Shown here: positions 60,700-64,000 of the stretch, piece by piece
Numbering within the stretch: position 1 is the stretch's first letter
How the letters are laid out: every line of letters starts with the position of its first letter
Origin: JBBQXH01 sp963710975
GTDB lineage: Bacteria; Actinomycetota; Thermoleophilia; Gaiellales; Gaiellaceae
DNA: 64,000 nt
Direction of reading: 5' to 3'
Assembly: GCA_963710975.1 (NCBI GenBank)
Contig: CAVQCG010000005.1
Location: forward strand, 620,001 to 684,000
The notes under the pieces: model-generated
What the model was told of the DNA's origin: nothing
Databases searched by the model: none
The model's input: only the letters and a program-made list of their open reading frames with translations
Made by a program: the position numbers and the translations under genes

Positions 60700-61173
60700 T
60701 CACGCCGCCTTGATGTCCATGATCTTGAACTTCAGCGATCCGCGCGGTGCGGCGACTTCGACGACCTCGCCCTTCTTTCGACCGATGATCGCCTTGCCGA
60801 CTGGCGACTCGTTGGATAGACGATGCTCGGACGGGTCCGCCTCTGCGGATCCGACGATCGTGTATTCGATCGTCTCGTTCGCGTCCATGTCCTTGAGCCG
60901 AACCTTGGTGCCAACGCCGACGACACCAGTTGGGATCTCCGTTGCCTCGATGATGCGCGCCGCAGCAAGCCGATCCTCGAGCAGCGCGATGCGGTGCTCG
61001 AGCATGGCCTGTTCGTTCTTTGCATCGTCGTACTCCGAGTTCTCGGTGATGTCACCGAACTCGCGGGCTTGCTTGATGCGCTCGGCTACCTCACGCCGTT
61101 TCGTGGTCGAAAGGTGCTCGATCTCGTCCTTCAGCTTCGTGTAGCCCTCGGGAGTGAGGATTACTTCCTTCAC
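60700..61173 (-). CDS. greA: Transcription elongation factor GreA
   Basis: A 157-residue GreA that inserts its coiled coil into the polymerase secondary channel and stimulates cleavage of backtracked RNA. The N-terminal coiled coil carries the tip acids in EFGDITENSEYDDAKNEQ; the C-terminal FKBP-like domain has GVGTKVRLKDMD and SPVGKAIIGRKKGEVVEV. The GTG at 61171-61173 is preceded by GGAGGGG and fits family length; the longer ORF to 61287 would read through its promoter. Confidence 0.95.
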   Translation of the reverse strand: MKEVILTPEGYTKLKDEIEHLSTTKRREVAERIKQAREFGDITENSEYDDAKNEQAMLEHRIALLEDRLAAARIIEATEIPTGVVGVGTKVRLKDMDANETIEYTIVGSAEADPSEHRLSNESPVGKAIIGRKKGEVVEVAAPRGSLKFKIMDIKAA

Positions 61174-61210
61174 GTTCCCCTCCAACGACCCCAGAGACAG
61201 AAAAAGCGCG

Positions 61211-61263
61211 GTGCCTCGGCACCTCGCGCCGACGGATTGTACCAGGGTGTTACAGCCCGTCAA
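61211..61263 (-). promoter_or_regulatory. greA promoter and leader hairpin
   Basis: Minus-strand TTGACG (61258-61263) and TACAAT (61236-61241) are 16 bases apart. The leader of about 55 bases contains the inverted repeat GGTGCC-GA-GGCACC (61211-61224, minus-strand reading) before a GGAGGGG ribosome-binding site. Confidence 0.6.
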
Positions 61264-61303
61264 CCAGGGGAAACGGGAAGCGTCCAACTATCATTCCCGA
61301 GCC

Positions 61304-62356
61304 GTGATCGACCTTCGTAGCCCGTGGTGGATCGGGGGGGTGGAAATTCCTACCCGACTCGTCCTCGCGCCCATGGCAGGCGTCAGCGTGCAGGCATTCC
61401 GACGCCAGGGACGCCGGTACGGCGCAGGACTCGTCTGCTCTGAGATGGTGAGCTGCGCCGGCCTGTCGTACGGCAACGAGCGCACGCTCGGTTACCTGCT
61501 GATCGGCTCGGACGAACATCCGCTCGCGGTGCAGATCTTCGGTTCCGACCCGGCTGTCATGGCGGAGGCTGCGCGGATGGTCGGAGAAGCTGGCGCCGAT
61601 CTGATCGACATCAACTTCGGCTGTCCCGTCAGGAAGGTGACGAAGACGGGCGCCGGAGCAACTCTGCTCGAGGATCCGGATCGCGCGTGCCGAATCGTCT
61701 CTGCCGTCTCGGAGGCGGTTCCGGTCCCGGTCACCGTGAAGATGCGGCGCGGCATCGACGACGACTCGCGCGCGGCGCTCTCGATCGCGCCTCGACTGGT
61801 CGAGGCAGGTGCTGCCGCCCTCACGCTCCATCCGCGTTCGGCACGTCAGATGTACACGGGTGAGGCTGACCATGGCCTCACCGCCGAGCTTGTCGAGCTC
61901 GTCGACGTTCCCGTGATCGCCTCAGGCGACGTCACGACTCGGGCGAAGGCGGCCGAGGTGCTCGGCTCGACGGGATGTGCGGCTGTCATGGTGGGACGGG
62001 CGGCTCAGGGCAACCCGTGGGCGATCGCAGAGATCATGGGCGACGACGACGCGGCGAGCCCGACCCGGGACGAGGTCGCTGCGGAGCTCCTGCTGTTCAT
62101 CGAAGAGACCGAACGAGAGCTCGGCGAGAAGCGAGCGAGCGGCTTTCTGAAGAAGTTCTACTCGTGGTACCTGGGGCGTGGACGATTCCCGAAGCCGTTC
62201 AAGCAGGAGCTCGTCCAGCTCGACTCGCTCCGCGAGGTCGAGCGACGTCTTCTGGCGGCGGCCCCAGGGGCTCCTCGTATCGTCGACAACCTTCGTGGAG
62301 AGCGAAACGACGAGATCCTCCTCGAGCTACCCATCTCCGCCTACGGAGGGGGATAG
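61304..62356 (+). CDS. dusB: tRNA-dihydrouridine synthase (DusB-like)
   Basis: A 350-residue flavin-dependent enzyme that reduces uridines in the tRNA D-loop. The TIM-barrel FMN site starts with LVLAPMAGVSVQAFR. The active-site Cys lies in DINFGCPVRKVTKTGAGATL, followed by VTVKMRRGIDD and LHPRSARQMYTGEADHG; a C-terminal helical tRNA-binding domain contains FLKKFYSWYLG. The GTG start lies beyond the greA promoter on the other strand, and a TATCAT 9 bases upstream may be its -10 box. Pairing with lysS and greA matches other actinobacteria. Confidence 0.92.
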   Translation: MIDLRSPWWIGGVEIPTRLVLAPMAGVSVQAFRRQGRRYGAGLVCSEMVSCAGLSYGNERTLGYLLIGSDEHPLAVQIFGSDPAVMAEAARMVGEAGADLIDINFGCPVRKVTKTGAGATLLEDPDRACRIVSAVSEAVPVPVTVKMRRGIDDDSRAALSIAPRLVEAGAAALTLHPRSARQMYTGEADHGLTAELVELVDVPVIASGDVTTRAKAAEVLGSTGCAAVMVGRAAQGNPWAIAEIMGDDDAASPTRDEVAAELLLFIEETERELGEKRASGFLKKFYSWYLGRGRFPKPFKQELVQLDSLREVERRLLAAAPGAPRIVDNLRGERNDEILLELPISAYGGG

Positions 62357-62580
62357 GCAAGGCTCGCGGAGCGAGCCGCGCAGCGGACGCGCCCGAAGGG
62401 CGCCAGGACGCGAAAGGCCCATCGCCGCCGCCCAGGCGGCGATACCCGCAAGCCGGCGGAAGCCGAGCCGCGCAGCGGACGCGCCCGAAGGGCGCCAGGA
62501 CGCGAAGGCCCATCGCCGCCGCCCAGGCGGCGATACCCGCAAGCCGGCGGAAGCCCGCGCGCAAACCACCAAAGAGCCGG
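62357..62580. repeat. Tandem 92-bp hairpin-rich repeat downstream of dusB
   Basis: Two nearly identical units, 62373-62464 (92 bp) and 62465-62555 (91 bp, one A fewer in AAA), follow the dusB stop. Each contains GCGCCC-GAA-GGGCGC (6-bp stem) and ATCGCCGCC-GCCCA-GGCGGCGAT (9-bp stem); a further GCTCGC-GGA-GCGAGC hairpin (62362-62376) precedes them. No coding signal is seen. It may serve as a terminator or mRNA 3'-end stabiliser. Confidence 0.7.
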
Positions 62581-62584
62581 CATC

Positions 62585-62590
62585 TACACT
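62585..62590 (+). promoter_or_regulatory. -10 box (TACACT) of the cyclase gene
   Basis: TACACT ends seven bases before the ATG at 62598, directly after the hairpin repeat. Predicts a transcript beginning at or next to the start codon. Confidence 0.45.
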
Positions 62591-62597
62591 TAGCGCC

Positions 62598-64000
62598 ATG
62601 GCGGTGGTCGCAGGCGAGCGCCGGATCGTCACCGTGCTCTTCGCCGACATCGTTGGCTCCACGGGAATCAGCGAGCGGCTCGGAGCCGAGCGGTTCACCC
62701 TGCTCGTCGACGAGGTGATGCACGTCATGAGCGCCGAGGTCGAGAGCTTCGACGGCACCGTCGTCCAGTACGTCGGCGACGAGCTCTACGCGGTCTTCGG
62801 CGCTCCCGTGGCACACGAGGACGACTCCGAGCGAGCGGTGCGGGCGGGACTCGCAATCCAGCAAACGCTGGGGCAGTACGCGACCGACGTGAAAGCCGCC
62901 TACGGCGTCGATCTCGCTGTCAGGATCGCGATCAACACTGGGCCGGTCGTCATTCGTCCGGAAAGCGACGATCCGTACAATGCGCTCGGCGAAACCGTGA
63001 ACGTCGCCGCCCGCATCCAGAAACTCGTCTCGGGCGGCGAGATCGTGATCGGGCGCGCGACGAAAGCCCAGGTCGAGAGCTGTGTCCTGCTCGAGGACCT
63101 CGGTCTCACGGAGCTCCGCGGAGTCGCCGAACCGGTGCGCCCGTTTCGCGTTCTCGGCCTTCGAGAGGGCGGCACCGGAAGACCGACGACGTCGCTCGTC
63201 GGGCGGGACTTCGAGCTGGCCGTGCTCGACCGCGTCCTCGACGACCTCGTCGACGGACGAGGGAGCATCGTCTCGATCATCGGCGAGCCCGGGATCGGCA
63301 AGTCCCGTCTCATCGCCGAAGTCGCCTCACGGTTCGACGAACACGTTCGATTCATCGAGGGCCGTGCAGTCTCATACGCGCAGAGCTTTCCCTACTACTC
63401 GGTCCGCGACCTCCTCCGGGAGTGGCTCGGCGTCGGCGGAGACACCCCGGAGGCGCGCACGCGACTCGAGCTCAAGGCCGAGCTCGCGCGGCTCTTCGGC
63501 GACGACGCCGATGCGGCGTATCCCTTCCTCGGCAGCCTGCTCGGGCTCAAGCTGGAGCCGGACGCCGGCGAGCGCCTTCGCGAGACCAGCAGAGAGGCAG
63601 TCCAGCGCCAGACGTTCGAGTTCTTCGCCGAGCTCTGCGGCAGGCTCTCGTTGGATCGGCCTCTTTGTCTCGTACTCGACGACCTGCACTGGGCCGATGA
63701 CTCGACGCTCGAGCTGATCGAGGAGCTGTTGCCGTCGACCGAGGAAGCTGCGCTCTGCCTCGTACTGCTCTACCGCAGCGAACGAGACCACGGATCCTGG
63801 CGGCTGGGCGAACGGGCGAGGCAGCGTCATCCGCACCGCTATCGCGAGATCGAGCTGCGGCCGCTACCCGATGATGCCAGCCGTGCGCTGGCCTCGATCG
63901 TTGCCGGCGCAGAGCTCCCCGAGTCGGTCTCCGAGGTGCTTGCAGTTCGGGCAGGAGGAAATCCGTTCTTCCTCGAAGAAGCGCTCCTGGATCTCCTCGA
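62598..64000 (+). CDS. Class III adenylate/guanylate cyclase fused to an AAA/AfsR-like ATPase, cut by the window edge
   Basis: 467 codons are visible and the frame is open at the right edge. Residues about 8-195 are a class III nucleotide cyclase: VTVLFADIVGSTGISERLG holds the first metal Asp, QYVGDELYAVFGAP the second, and NALGETVNVAARIQ the transition-state Asn and Arg region. From about residue 205 an ATPase begins (TSLVGRDFELAVLDRVL), with Walker A GEPGIGKSR and Walker B LCLVLDDLHWAD. This cyclase-STAND ATPase fusion is frequent in soil actinobacteria and is expected to couple signal-dependent assembly to cyclic nucleotide production. A C-terminal TPR region would be expected beyond the window. 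Confidence 0.88.
   Translation, partial: MAVVAGERRIVTVLFADIVGSTGISERLGAERFTLLVDEVMHVMSAEVESFDGTVVQYVGDELYAVFGAPVAHEDDSERAVRAGLAIQQTLGQYATDVKAAYGVDLAVRIAINTGPVVIRPESDDPYNALGETVNVAARIQKLVSGGEIVIGRATKAQVESCVLLEDLGLTELRGVAEPVRPFRVLGLREGGTGRPTTSLVGRDFELAVLDRVLDDLVDGRGSIVSIIGEPGIGKSRLIAEVASRFDEHVRFIEGRAVSYAQSFPYYSVRDLLREWLGVGGDTPEARTRLELKAELARLFGDDADAAYPFLGSLLGLKLEPDAGERLRETSREAVQRQTFEFFAELCGRLSLDRPLCLVLDDLHWADDSTLELIEELLPSTEEAALCLVLLYRSERDHGSWRLGERARQRHPHRYREIELRPLPDDASRALASIVAGAELPESVSEVLAVRAGGNPFFLEEALLDLL

Overview
The window is high-GC DNA (roughly two thirds G+C by eye) that reads as chromosome of an actinobacterium. CarD, ClpC, DisA, a Rv2747-type ArgA, a SigH-like sigma factor, DUF6636-type secreted proteins and RTX/PD40 secreted proteins together suggest the Thermoleophilia (Gaiellales/Solirubrobacterales side). 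That placement is inference from gene content. There is no phage, insertion sequence, integrase, rRNA or CRISPR array; one tRNA-Thr is present.

Layout. 1-3.6 kb: end of an unknown gene, then a TldD/TldE protease pair broken by single-base frameshifts. 3.6-6.5 kb: a palindromic intergenic element, secG, a glycosyltransferase, a cupin, tRNA-Thr and a SigH-like sigma factor. 6.7-12.1 kb (minus strand): an operon of a small unknown gene, gltX, cysS, rlmB, yacP and an amidase. 12.3-21.0 kb: two large secreted proteins in tandem (GH5 hydrolase and subtilase), each with a PD40 propeller and a nearly identical C-terminal RTX module; the second is heavily frameshifted. 21-28.9 kb: mutY, two different PIN-toxin modules around a lipoprotein, a two-component system, a double-HTH regulator and an orphan peptide-binding lipoprotein. 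28.9-38.3 kb: a divergent catabolic locus (class III aminotransferase, glutamine-synthetase-like ligase, amidohydrolase; and FadR-type regulator plus a complete branched-chain-type ABC importer). 38.3-47.4 kb: hydrolases acting on amides, esters, nitriles and peptides, with RidA, cupin, NUDIX and ArgA. 47.3-62.4 kb: ispF-PHP-ispD-carD, disA-radA, clpC, alkA, three secreted paralogues, lysS, an RHH/DUF4097 pair, greA, dusB. 62.4-64 kb: a tandem repeat and an adenylate cyclase/ATPase cut by the window edge.

Read on the minus strand, lysS...clpC-radA-disA-carD-ispD-ispF...gltX-cysS-rlmB-yacP-sigH follows the conserved Bacillus-type gene order, but about 36 kb of accessory genes lies between ispF and gltX. 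A second theme is promoter architecture: at least 16 transcription-unit heads carry a TANNNT -10 box ending exactly 6-8 bases before the start codon, which predicts leaderless mRNAs. Frameshifts, where traceable mostly single extra C or G bases, are concentrated in the first 20 kb; I cannot tell sequencing error from real decay.
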